DNA of 64,000 nt from Paractinoplanes abujensis (GTDB lineage Bacteria > Actinomycetota > Actinomycetes > Mycobacteriales > Micromonosporaceae), in contig NZ_JACHMF010000001.1 of assembly GCF_014204895.1 (NCBI RefSeq), positions 4,898,001 to 4,962,000 of the forward strand, read 5' to 3'. Below are positions 47,029-55,432 of the stretch, one piece after another. The number at the start of each line of letters is the position of its first letter. Positions within the stretch are counted from its first letter, which is position 1. The notes under the pieces were generated by a model. It worked only from the letters and a program-made list of their open reading frames with translations, had not been told where the DNA came from and made no database searches. A program made the translations under genes and the position numbers.

Positions 47029-48327
47029 ATGCGGGAGGCCTTGCGAGGGCTGACCACCCGCGGTCGCTCGTTCCTCGCGGCGGCCGCGGCGGCCGGCATC
47101 TCCGCGATCATTCTCGGCGAGCGCGACCTGCTGCGGGTGGCGGTTCTGCTCGCTGCCCTGCCGCTGCTGGCCGCGGCGTACGTGGGCCGCAGCCGGTACA
47201 AGCTGGCCTGCACCCGCTCGCTCGACCCGGGCCGCGCGCCGGTCGGCTCGAGCGCGCGGGTGATCCTGCGCCTGCAGAACATGTCCCGCCTGCCCACCGG
47301 CACCCTGCTCCTGGAGGACAGGCTGCCGTACGCGCTGGGCAGCCGGCCCCGGGTCGTGCTGGAGCGGCTCGGCTCGCACCAGGCCAGCAGCGTGGCGTAC
47401 ACGGTGCGGGCCGACGTGCGGGGCCGCTACCCGATCGGCCCGCTGGTGATCCGGCTGACCGACCCGTTCGGGCTGTGCGAGCTGACCCGCTCGTTCCCCA
47501 GCGTCGACAAGCTCACCGTCATCCCCCAGGTGTTCACGCTGCCCCCGGTCCGGCTCGCGGGCGAATACGCCGGCACCGGCGACAGCCGCGCCCGGTCGGT
47601 GGCCGTGCACGGCGAGGACGACGCCGCCACCCGGGAGTACCGCCGCGGCGACGACCTGCGGCGGGTGCACTGGCGGTCCACCGCCCGTACGGGCGAGCTG
47701 ATGGTGCGCCGCGAGGAGCAGCCCTGGGAGAGCCGGGCCACGGTCGTGCTCGACACCCGGGTCTACGCCCACCGCGGCGAGGGCCCGACGGCCAGCTTCG
47801 AGTGGGCCGTCTCGGCCGCCGCCAGCGTCGCCATGCACCTGCGTCAGCAGGGCTACAAGCTGCGGCTGGTCACCGGTTCCGGCATCGACATCGACGCGGC
47901 CGAAGCCACCGGCGAGGGCGTCATCCTGGACACCCTGGCCGACGTGAAGCCGGCCCAGAACGGCGACATCTCGGTGCTCGTCGAGCAGGTGCGCCGCCGC
48001 TCCGACGGCGGCCTGGTGATCGGCATCTTCGGCGCCCTCACCGTGCCCGAGGCCGAGCTCCTGGCCGGGCTGCGCGGCAACGGCGCCACCTGCATCGGCT
48101 TCGCCATCGACAGCTCGACCTGGGTCACCATGTCGCCCGGGGAACGTTCGGAATCCGACCGTGAGCACTCGGCGGCCGCGCTGGCTCTGGTGCACAGCGG
48201 CTGGCGTTCGGTGCCGGTCGTGCACGGGTCGACGCTGCCCGCGCTGTGGCCGGCCGCCGCACGCGGCTCCAGCGGCTTCGCGTGGCGGGCGGCGATGGCC
48301 GAGACCGTGGGCGGGGTGATCCGATGA
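47029..48327 (+). CDS. DUF58 domain protein
   Basis: A 432-residue protein with two N-terminal hydrophobic segments (~15-60), a beta-rich middle, and the DUF58 signature EYRRGDDLRRVHWRSTARTG at ~203-222. The downstream part is VWA-like (TVVLDTR). DUF58 proteins are standard partners of MoxR ATPases and appear in clusters with transglutaminase-like proteins; their role is unclear. The start codon ATG at 47029 is 2 nt after the MoxR stop. Its stop overlaps the next gene (ATGA). Confidence 0.9.
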   Translation: MREALRGLTTRGRSFLAAAAAAGISAIILGERDLLRVAVLLAALPLLAAAYVGRSRYKLACTRSLDPGRAPVGSSARVILRLQNMSRLPTGTLLLEDRLPYALGSRPRVVLERLGSHQASSVAYTVRADVRGRYPIGPLVIRLTDPFGLCELTRSFPSVDKLTVIPQVFTLPPVRLAGEYAGTGDSRARSVAVHGEDDAATREYRRGDDLRRVHWRSTARTGELMVRREEQPWESRATVVLDTRVYAHRGEGPTASFEWAVSAAASVAMHLRQQGYKLRLVTGSGIDIDAAEATGEGVILDTLADVKPAQNGDISVLVEQVRRRSDGGLVIGIFGALTVPEAELLAGLRGNGATCIGFAIDSSTWVTMSPGERSESDREHSAAALALVHSGWRSVPVVHGSTLPALWPAAARGSSGFAWRAAMAETVGGVIR

Positions 48328-50765
48328 GCGGCCGGCGACGGCTCGGGCTCGTCGCGGCGGGGGCCACCCTGCTCGCGGCCGCGCCCATCGTCTCGATCTT
48401 CGACAGCTACACGTGGCTGATGCAGTGCTTGCTCACGGTGGGCCTGATCGCCGGGGCCGCGGTCGGCGCCCGGACGCTGCGGTTCCCCTCGTGGGCCCAG
48501 GCGCTCAGCATGATCATGGTGCTGCTGCTGACCCTGACCTGGCTGTTCCCCAGCGGCGAAGAGTTCCTGATCCCCACGCCGAGCACGTTCGGCCACTTCG
48601 CCGACCTGTTCACCCAGGCCGGGCAGGACACCCGGTCGTACGGGGTGCCCGTGCCCGACCGGGACGGGCTGCTGTTCGTCACCGTGCTCGGCATCGGCTC
48701 GGTCGCCATCGCGGTCGACCTGCTGACCGTGATCGCGCGCCGGCCCGCCCTGGCCGGCCTGCCGATGCTGGCGATCTACTCGGTGCCGGTCGCGGTCTAC
48801 GTCGACAGCGTGCCGGTGCTGCCGTTCATCATCGGGGCCTTCGGCTTCCTGTGGCTGCTGGTCAGCGACAACATCGACCGCGTACGCCGGTTCGGCCGCC
48901 GCTTCACCGGCGACGGGCGCGACGTCGACGTGTGGGAGCCGTCGCCGCTGGCCGCGGCCGGGCGCCGGCTCGGGCTCATCGGCGTGATCGCGGCCGTCCT
49001 GCTGCCGCTGCTCGTCCCCACGATCAACGGCGGGCTGCTGTCGCGGCTGACCCAGACCGGCTCCGGGGTGGGCGTCGGCACGGGCAACGGCACCGGCGGG
49101 CGGATCAACCTGTTCGCCTCGCTGGCCGGCGAGCTGACCAGGACCGAGGTGGTCGACCTGGTGCGGCTCAAGACCGACGAGCAGACGCCCTACTACCTGC
49201 GGTTCGGGGTGGCCGACCAGCTCACCACCAACGGGTTCGGCAGCCGCACACCCAACGGCGAGAGCGTCACCCAGGGCCTGCCCGACCCGCGCACCTCGAC
49301 GGCGACCAGCAACTTCACCGAGCACCGGGCCGAGGTGCAGGTCACCGACGACCTCCAGCAGGGCATGCTGCCGATCTACCAGAACACGGTGGGGGTCGAC
49401 GGGCTGCAGAGCGGCTGGAACTTCGACGACAACCAGCAGGTCGTCTTCTCCAACCGCCGGTCCACCAAGGGGCTGACGTACACGTTCGACTACGTACGGG
49501 CCCGGCCCACCGCCGCCCAGCTGCGGCAGGCCGAGCCGCTGAACCCGGACGACCCGATCGTGCGGCTCAACACGGCCCACCCGGACGACGCCGCGGTCAC
49601 CGCCCTGGTCGACCGGCTGACCGCGAACAAGCGCACCGAGTACGACAAGGTGCTGGCACTCTACGAGCACTTCTCGTCCAAGAACGGCTTCAGCTACCGG
49701 CTGTCGACGCAGCCCGTCGGGGCCAGCTCCGAGATCGCGGCGTTCCTCAACACCAAGGTCGGCTACTGCCAGCAGTACGCGGCGGCGCTGGCCTGGATGG
49801 CCCGCGAGGCCGGGATCCCGGCCCGGGTGGCGTTCGGCTTCACCCGCGGCGAGCGCGAAGAGGACGGCACCTACAAGATCACCAACCGCAACGCCCACGC
49901 GTGGACCGAGGTCTACCTGCGCGGCTTCGGCTGGATCCCGTTCGACGCCACCCCGGCGGCGAGCGTGACCGGCGCGGCCCGCTCGGACTACGCGCCCGAC
50001 GTCGACCTGCCCACGCAGGCCCCGACGGCGGCGGAGTCGCAGGCGGCGCCGGGCGCGGACCCGTCCGCGGCGGGCCGGGTCGAACGGCCCGACCGGGCCG
50101 ACCTCAACGACCCGGGCGCGGTCGGCCCGATCGACGACGGCACCTCCGGCGGCATCTCCACCACCTCCGTGCTGATCATCGCCCTGGCCGCCCTGCTCCT
50201 GGCATTGCTGCTGGTGCCCGCGTTGCGGCGGGTGCTGGTGCGACGGCATCGGCACGCGGCCACCGTGCCCAAGGAACCGAAGGTCACGACGCTGGGCGGC
50301 CCGTCCGACATCGTGGTGACCTCCGAGACCACGAAGGCGCGGGCCGACGCGCACGCGGCCTGGGACGAACTGATGGACACGATGGTCGACTTCCGGATCC
50401 CCATCGACCTCACCGAGACGCCTCGGGTCACCGCCCAGCGGCTGGTGAAGGACGCGGTGCTGCTCGAGGAGTCCGCCTCCGCGGCGACGCTGCTCGGGTC
50501 GGCGGAGGAACGGGCCCGGTACGCTCGCACACCGCTGCAGGGTGGCGAGCTGACCACGGCGCTGACCCAGGTGCGCAAGGGTCTGGCCCGGTCGGCCACC
50601 CGCCGCACCCGCGTCACGGCGGTGCTGCTGCCGCCGTCGGTGCTGATGCGCTGGCGCCTCGGGATCGCCGAGGGGTCGGCCCGGCTGGTCGGCGCGTCCG
50701 GACGGGTGCGGGACGTGCTGGTCAAGTTCAGCCCGCGCCGGCTGCTCCCCCACCGGAGCCGCTGA
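48324..50765 (+). CDS. Transglutaminase-like membrane protein (TgpA type)
   Basis: An 813-residue protein. The N-terminal ~210 residues contain about six transmembrane helices (DUF3488-like). An extracytoplasmic region carries a transglutaminase-like domain with Cys near residue 482 (GYCQQYAAALAWM), His near 523 (NAHAWTEVYL) and Asp near 539 (FDATP). A further helix (~612-634) is followed by a cytoplasmic DUF4129-like tail. The substrate is unknown. The ATG at 48324 overlaps the DUF58 gene by 4 nt, completing the MoxR-DUF58-Tgp operon. Confidence 0.92.
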   Translation: MSGRRRLGLVAAGATLLAAAPIVSIFDSYTWLMQCLLTVGLIAGAAVGARTLRFPSWAQALSMIMVLLLTLTWLFPSGEEFLIPTPSTFGHFADLFTQAGQDTRSYGVPVPDRDGLLFVTVLGIGSVAIAVDLLTVIARRPALAGLPMLAIYSVPVAVYVDSVPVLPFIIGAFGFLWLLVSDNIDRVRRFGRRFTGDGRDVDVWEPSPLAAAGRRLGLIGVIAAVLLPLLVPTINGGLLSRLTQTGSGVGVGTGNGTGGRINLFASLAGELTRTEVVDLVRLKTDEQTPYYLRFGVADQLTTNGFGSRTPNGESVTQGLPDPRTSTATSNFTEHRAEVQVTDDLQQGMLPIYQNTVGVDGLQSGWNFDDNQQVVFSNRRSTKGLTYTFDYVRARPTAAQLRQAEPLNPDDPIVRLNTAHPDDAAVTALVDRLTANKRTEYDKVLALYEHFSSKNGFSYRLSTQPVGASSEIAAFLNTKVGYCQQYAAALAWMAREAGIPARVAFGFTRGEREEDGTYKITNRNAHAWTEVYLRGFGWIPFDATPAASVTGAARSDYAPDVDLPTQAPTAAESQAAPGADPSAAGRVERPDRADLNDPGAVGPIDDGTSGGISTTSVLIIALAALLLALLLVPALRRVLVRRHRHAATVPKEPKVTTLGGPSDIVVTSETTKARADAHAAWDELMDTMVDFRIPIDLTETPRVTAQRLVKDAVLLEESASAATLLGSAEERARYARTPLQGGELTTALTQVRKGLARSATRRTRVTAVLLPPSVLMRWRLGIAEGSARLVGASGRVRDVLVKFSPRRLLPHRSR

Positions 50766-50804
50766 CACCACACGGCCGCCCCAACCGGCACCGCCGACAA
50801 CCGC

Positions 50805-50847
50805 ACAGCAAAGCGCCGCTCCCCGGGCGGGGGCGGCGCTTTGCTGT
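50805..50847. terminator. Bidirectional terminator hairpin
   Basis: ACAGCAAAGCGCCGC (50805-50819) and GCGGCGCTTTGCTGT (50833-50847) form a perfect 15-bp stem 39 nt after the transglutaminase stop. It separates convergent transcription units. Confidence 0.8.
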
Positions 50848-50900
50848 GTCCGGAGTCCGTGCCGGTTCGACGCGCGACGGCCGATTACTTGACGCGGTCT

Positions 50901-50992
50901 GGGCAACCGGGTCCGCGCAGCGGGGGCAACCGGTCCGCGCAGCGGGGGCAACCGGTCGGCGCGGCCTGGGCAACGGGGTCGGCGCAGCGGTG
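50901..50992. repeat. 22-bp tandem repeat, about four degenerate copies
   Basis: Units of GGGGCAACCGGTCCGCGCAGCG begin at 50901, 50923 and 50945, with a fourth degenerate copy near 50968. The second copy is nearly identical to the first, and the third and fourth diverge. Confidence 0.75.
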
Positions 50993-51194
50993 GGCGGAAG
51001 CTCGACGCGGCCGGAGCGACGCGGTCGGCGCAGGCGGGTTGGCGCGGGGTCAGTGCGGCGCGGCACGGTGGGCGCGGGAAAGACCGATGGCGGCCCGCAT
51101 GGCCGCCATCTTCGGTGGTCTCCCGGACCGGCCGGGCTTGGTTGTACCGAGATCCGCGGCTGCCGTCACCGTCAGCCGCGGGTCTGCGGGACCG

Positions 51195-51584
51195 TCAGCG
51201 ATGACCCTCGGGGCGCTGGCGCCAGCGGTCCTCCAGCCGGTCGATGAAACCGGCCTTGCGGGTCTGGCGGGTGCGCCGCGTGGCGGTGCCGCCCACGGCG
51301 TGCAGGTCGGTCGGGGCCGAGCTCTTGCGGCGGGACTGCATCGCGAAAGCGGCGGAACCCAGCATGACCACGAAGCCCGCCACGCCCAGCGGCGTGTTGC
51401 TGCTGACCGTGCCATAGACGACCAGCGCTAGGCCAAGGACGATGACGAACGCGGCGACCAGCAGCCGGCGCCGTGCGTGAAAACGCGGGTCGCTGGCCCG
51501 CACAGCCGAGGCGAACTTAGGATCCTCGGCAAGCGACCGCTCGATCTGATCGAACAGCCGCTGCTCGTGCTCCGAGAGCGGCAC
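51195..51584 (-). CDS. DUF3040 domain membrane protein
   Basis: A 129-residue small membrane protein. It begins with PLSEHEQRLFDQIERSL and DPKFAS, the DUF3040 signature. Two adjacent hydrophobic helices (~39-58 and ~63-80) are followed by a basic C-terminal tail. Function is unknown; the family is actinobacterial and often adjacent to dinB or dcw genes. The GTG start at 51584 has GGGGAGG 6 nt upstream; a longer frame exists but lacks a ribosome-binding site. It is downstream of dinB on the same strand. Confidence 0.88.
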   Translation of the reverse strand: MPLSEHEQRLFDQIERSLAEDPKFASAVRASDPRFHARRRLLVAAFVIVLGLALVVYGTVSSNTPLGVAGFVVMLGSAAFAMQSRRKSSAPTDLHAVGGTATRRTRQTRKAGFIDRLEDRWRQRPEGHR

Positions 51585-51684
51585 GGCATTCCTCCCCGGG
51601 CGCAAATCCAACCCCCCAGGCGGGGTCGGGGTGTCACTAAGGTAAGTGGCGCGGGACAGCCGTCGGCTGCCTTACCGAGCAAGT

Positions 51685-52980
51685 CTACGAGGGGGTTGGC
51701 GGGTCGGAAAGCGGGACGACCGTCGAGTGCGGGTGATTTTCGGTTCTTCGTAGATCGCTTCGTCCCAAAAGACTGGCCGGACCGACGCTGGCTCGACCGA
51801 AACGGGCGATTACTGCATCCTTGGCCGCTTCCGCCTCGCGCCAGCCGTGCTCCGGTTCACCGAGGCTGAGCTGCCGCGACGTGGTGGCGGCGGGGGTCAG
51901 GCCCTCGAGCCGGACGCCGACGAGGCGAATGTGGTCGCTCGCCCCCAGAGCCGTGAACAACGACCAGGAGATCTCAAAGATCTCACGCGACACATCGGTG
52001 CTCGTGGGCATCGTGCGGGAGCGGTTGACCGTCCGGAAGTCGGCCAGGCGCACCTTGATCGCCACCGTGCGGCCCACGAAGCCGCTCGCCCGCACCCGGG
52101 CCCCGACCTTGTCGGCCAGCGCGAGCATGCTCTTGCGCAGCACCTCGGGGTCGGCCACGTCGACGTCGAAGGTCATCTCGGCCCCGATCGACTTCTCCTC
52201 CCGATCGGGGCTGACCCGGCGGGGATCACGCCCCCGCGAGAGCTCGTGCAGGTGGGCGGCGGCGGCCTCGCCCAGGGCGCCGCGCAGCAGGCCGGCCGGG
52301 GCGTGCGCGATCTCGCCGACCGTGGTCAGGCCGAGCCGGCGCAGGGTCTCGGCCGCGCGCTCCCCCACGCCCCACAGCGCGTCGACCGGCAGCGGGTGCA
52401 GAAAGTCGAGCACCAGCCCGGCCGGCACGACGATCAGGCCGTCGGGCTTGGCCCGGGTGGAGCCCAGCTTGGCCACGAACTTGGTCGGCGCGACCCCGAC
52501 CGAGCAGGTCAGCCGCTGCTCCTGCTGCATGCGGCGGCGGATCAGCCGGGCGATCTCGACGGGCCGGCCGAGCAGCCGCTGGGCGCCCGCCACGTCGAGA
52601 AAGGCCTCGTCGGAGGAGAGCGGCTCGACCAGGGGGGTGACATCGCGGAAGATCGCCATAACCGCCTCGGACGCCTCGCCGATGGCCGGGCCGTCGACGG
52701 GCAGGAAGATGCCGCGGGGGCAGAGGGCACGGGCCCGGGCCGTCGGCATGGCGCTGCGCACCCCGAATCGGCGGGCCTCGTAACTGGCCGAGCTGACCAC
52801 GCCCCGCGGGCCGACCCCGCCGACGATCACCGGCTTGCCCCGCAGCTCGGGGCGCGCGCGGACGGCCACCGAGGCGAAAAAGGCATCCATGTCGACGTGC
52901 AGGATCGTGCAGCCCGCGTCGTCGGCCTGCGGCCCGAACCGCGGGTCACGGCCCTTCGGCACCGCCTGGCTGCGTCCCAC
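51685..52980 (-). CDS. dinB: DNA polymerase IV (Y-family, DinB)
   Basis: A 431-residue translesion polymerase. Catalytic residues are intact: ILHVDMDAFFAS (Asp30, Asp32) and SSDEAFLDV (Asp124, Glu125). The thumb helix-hairpin-helix region (LWGVGERAAETLRRLG) and little finger are present. RQLSLGE near residues 369-375 matches a beta-clamp-binding motif. The GTG start at 52980 coincides with the predicted transcription start of a RecA-NDp-type promoter, so the mRNA is probably leaderless and damage-inducible. Confidence 0.95.
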   Translation of the reverse strand: MGRSQAVPKGRDPRFGPQADDAGCTILHVDMDAFFASVAVRARPELRGKPVIVGGVGPRGVVSSASYEARRFGVRSAMPTARARALCPRGIFLPVDGPAIGEASEAVMAIFRDVTPLVEPLSSDEAFLDVAGAQRLLGRPVEIARLIRRRMQQEQRLTCSVGVAPTKFVAKLGSTRAKPDGLIVVPAGLVLDFLHPLPVDALWGVGERAAETLRRLGLTTVGEIAHAPAGLLRGALGEAAAAHLHELSRGRDPRRVSPDREEKSIGAEMTFDVDVADPEVLRKSMLALADKVGARVRASGFVGRTVAIKVRLADFRTVNRSRTMPTSTDVSREIFEISWSLFTALGASDHIRLVGVRLEGLTPAATTSRQLSLGEPEHGWREAEAAKDAVIARFGRASVGPASLLGRSDLRRTENHPHSTVVPLSDPPTPS

Positions 52981-52986
52981 GTCAGC

Positions 52987-53009
52987 AGGCTAGCCCGACC
53001 CCCTGACAA
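52987..53009 (-). promoter_or_regulatory. RecA-NDp/PafBC-type promoter of dinB
   Basis: TTGTCA (53009-53004), GGG, 8 nt and TAGCCT (52992-52987) on the minus strand match tTGTCRgtg-N8-TAnnnT. Seven nucleotides beyond the -10 lies position 52980, the first base of the dinB GTG. Confidence 0.6.
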
Positions 53010-53018
53010 GATCGCGGA

Positions 53019-54191
53019 TCAGCGGGCGATCAACAGCGGGATCTGCATCTCGGCCGCGGTCACCGAGGCGTGGTAGGCGATCAGCCGGCCCACCGGGGGC
53101 GGTTCCCAGCCGCCGGCCACGGCGATCGTGCGGCCCTGGCAGATGACCACGATCTCGCCGATGCGGTCGCGGTGACCGGGCGGCACCGGACCGAACCAGC
53201 CGCCGTCGATCGCCTCCTCGCGGGGCAGCACCCACGCCTGGTCGCCGAAGACACCGCGCCAGCCGGCCACCACGTCGTCGAGGGCCCCGGGCTCGGTGTA
53301 GAGGTAGCGGACCCGCGGCTCGCCCGCGACCCCGGCCACGCCGGCCCTGAGGTCCGGGATGTCGGCCATGTCGAAACGGGCGTCGGCGGGCACGTTGAGC
53401 TGGCCGTGGTCGGCGATCACGAGCAGGGCCGCCCGGGGTGGCAGCGCGTGCACGATCCGGTCGATCAGGGCCTCCACGCCGCGGGCGGCCGCACGCCACG
53501 AGGGGGAGTCGACGCCGTCCTCGTGGCCCTTCTTGTCCAGGTCGGGGTGGTAGCCGTAGACCAGCGCCGGCCCGGAGGCGGCGGACAACGCGGCGATCAT
53601 GTCGGCCGCCAGGTCGTTCTGGCCGACGAAGCGGGCGCCGCCGTAGGCCGAGACGGTCAGGCCACTGCCCTCGAACTCCGGCCGGACGACGGCGGTCGCG
53701 GCCACCCCGGCGGCAGCGGCGGTGGCGAAGCGGGTCGGCTCCGGCTGCCAGGCCGCCGGGTCGGGGTCGTGTTTCCAGTGCACGTGGTTGACCGTGCGGC
53801 CGTCGGGCCGCCGCACGGTGAAGCCTAGGATGCCGTGCACGCCGGGTGGCACCCCCGTGCCCACGGTGACCAGGCTGGTCGGGGTGGTCGAGGGGAAGCC
53901 GGCGGTCAGCGTGCGCCCCGACGTGGCCAGGTCGGCGACCGTCGGGGCGTACGGGGAGAGCACCGGGATCTGGTGCGCGCCCAGACCGTCGACCAGCAAC
54001 ACGCCGATGCGGGTCACGCCGTCGAGACGGTCACGCAGCCCCAGCACGTCGGGGGCGCCGGGCACCCCGAGCACGGCACACGCGCTCGGCAGCACGTCGG
54101 CCAGGCTGTGCGACCCGTACGCGGGTCGCACCGGCTCGAGCGCGGCGTCGGGCAGGTGGTCGGCGGGCACCACGAGCGGCTCGGTGGTCAC
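53019..54191 (-). CDS. Alkaline-phosphatase-superfamily nucleotide pyrophosphatase/phosphodiesterase
   Basis: A 390-residue protein of the type I phosphodiesterase/nucleotide pyrophosphatase fold. Metal and catalytic motifs are RIGVLLVDGLGAHQIP, FPSTTPTSLVTVGTG with the nucleophilic Thr, YHPDLDKKGHEDG, and VIADHGQLNVP. No signal peptide is seen, so it is probably cytoplasmic. The GTG start at 54191 is used. It lies between dinB and a methyltransferase gene on the same strand; the substrate is unknown. Confidence 0.85.
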   Translation of the reverse strand: MTTEPLVVPADHLPDAALEPVRPAYGSHSLADVLPSACAVLGVPGAPDVLGLRDRLDGVTRIGVLLVDGLGAHQIPVLSPYAPTVADLATSGRTLTAGFPSTTPTSLVTVGTGVPPGVHGILGFTVRRPDGRTVNHVHWKHDPDPAAWQPEPTRFATAAAAGVAATAVVRPEFEGSGLTVSAYGGARFVGQNDLAADMIAALSAASGPALVYGYHPDLDKKGHEDGVDSPSWRAAARGVEALIDRIVHALPPRAALLVIADHGQLNVPADARFDMADIPDLRAGVAGVAGEPRVRYLYTEPGALDDVVAGWRGVFGDQAWVLPREEAIDGGWFGPVPPGHRDRIGEIVVICQGRTIAVAGGWEPPPVGRLIAYHASVTAAEMQIPLLIAR

Positions 54192-54237
54192 AGCCGCTAT
54201 CCGATCACGCCGCCCGCGCGGCCGCGACCGGAAAACG

Positions 54238-54984
54238 TCACGGCTTGCGGGCGAACAGGTGCAGCTGGGAGGCGATGTCGCGGAACGGTGGCCGGGACGA
54301 CAACTCGATTTCGAGGTCGAGCAGCGCCTGCGGGTCCTCCTCGACGACGGCCGCCGGGAGAAGATCGGCCAGGACCCGTACGCCGTGGGTCTGCTCGACG
54401 GTCAGCCCGGCCGCGCCGAGCAGGGCGGCCGCGCTCTCCGCGTCGTAGCGCCGGCGCAGGGTGTCGCGCGTGCCGGCCCGGCCCTCGGCGTCGGCCGCGA
54501 CCGCCGCGGCCGCCCGCAGATGCCCGTTGATCGCCCGGCCCAGGATGGCCGCGGCCCGGCTCGCCACCAGCACGCTGGCCGCTCCCCCGGGACGCAACGC
54601 GGCGGCGATGGCGGCGACCACGCCGGCCGGGTCGTCGACGACCTCGAGCACGGCGTGGCACAGGATCAGGTCGGCGCTCGCCGGCTCGACCAGGCCGGCC
54701 AGCGCGTCGCCGTCGCCCTGCACGGCCCGGACCCGGTCGGCGACCCCGGCATCGGCGGCGCGGCGGGTCAGCGCGGCCAGGGCGTCGGGGCTGGCGTCGA
54801 CGACGGTGACGGTGTGCCCGGCCTCGGCCAGCGGCACGGCGAACCCGCCGGTGCCCCCGCCGACATCGAGCACTGTCAGCTCGCGGCCGGCGTGCCGGTC
54901 CAGCTCGCGCCGCAGCACGGCCCAGACGGCGGCGGTGCGGGCGGAGACGAGCGGGCGCGCTGTCCGCGCCGATGCGATTTCCAC
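54238..54984 (-). CDS. SAM-dependent methyltransferase
   Basis: A 248-residue class I methyltransferase. Motif I is TVLDVGGGTGGFAVPLAE, motif II includes VTVVDASPDAL, an acidic loop reads VQGDGDALAG, and motif IV is DLILCHAVLEVVDDP. The architecture resembles SmtA/CmoM-like enzymes, but the substrate cannot be told. The GTG at 54984 is chosen as the start; the frame continues upstream into the inhibitor gene without support. It is 46 nt upstream of the phosphodiesterase gene. Confidence 0.85.
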   Translation of the reverse strand: MEIASARTARPLVSARTAAVWAVLRRELDRHAGRELTVLDVGGGTGGFAVPLAEAGHTVTVVDASPDALAALTRRAADAGVADRVRAVQGDGDALAGLVEPASADLILCHAVLEVVDDPAGVVAAIAAALRPGGAASVLVASRAAAILGRAINGHLRAAAAVAADAEGRAGTRDTLRRRYDAESAAALLGAAGLTVEQTHGVRVLADLLPAAVVEEDPQALLDLEIELSSRPPFRDIASQLHLFARKP

Positions 54985-55004
54985 ACGGGCAGCGTAACGG
55001 CCGG

Positions 55005-55400
55005 TCAGAACCGGAACAGCACTCCCGTGGCGCGGCGCATCTCGCAGGCGTTGCCGAACCGCTGCTTCCAGCTCACCGGGCGCCCCTCCCATGTGCCGGT
55101 GAGCTCGGCCGTGACCGGCTTGTAGAGCAGGATGCACGCGGTGCCGGCGCGCTTGATCCGGCCCGGGTCGCCGTCCACCCCGGCGAGGGCCGCGCAGGCC
55201 TCGGCGGGGTCGGGGTGGCCGCCGCCGAGCGGGTCGCAGGTGAGCTTGACCGACATGGCGGAGCCTGCGCCCGCGACGTAGCTCAGCGTGAGCTCCTCCT
55301 GCGGCTGCGGGCGCGGGTGACCCCCGTACGTGGGTTTGGGGTCGGGAAGCGGGCCGAGGACAGCGGTGACGGCGGCTGCGGCGAGGACGACAGGAAGCAT
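55005..55400 (-). CDS. Subtilisin-inhibitor-like (SSI family) protease inhibitor
   Basis: A 131-residue exported protein of the Streptomyces subtilisin inhibitor family. Four cysteines (55, 69, 89, 119) are placed as in SSI: CDPLGGGHPDPAEAC, the reactive loop CILLYKPV, and NACEMRR near the end before the terminal VLFRF. By alignment with SSI the P1 residue is Leu91, predicting inhibition of subtilisin/chymotrypsin-like proteases. The N-terminal hydrophobic segment (1-17) lacks the usual positive residue. The ATG at 55400 has no clear ribosome-binding site. It is 32 nt downstream of dnaE2. Confidence 0.88.
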   Translation of the reverse strand: MLPVVLAAAAVTAVLGPLPDPKPTYGGHPRPQPQEELTLSYVAGAGSAMSVKLTCDPLGGGHPDPAEACAALAGVDGDPGRIKRAGTACILLYKPVTAELTGTWEGRPVSWKQRFGNACEMRRATGVLFRF

Positions 55401-55432
55401 GTCGCTAAAGGTACAAAATCGGGCAAGTCGAA

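Larger units (their letters stand above)
50766..51194. other. Convergent gap with terminator and repeats
   Basis: This 429-bp gap lies between the end of the transglutaminase gene (+) and the end of the DUF3040 gene (-). It holds a strong terminator (50805-50847), a 22-bp tandem repeat (50901-50992) and further degenerate GCGCAGCGG-type repeats up to ~51060. No gene is supported. Confidence 0.6.
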
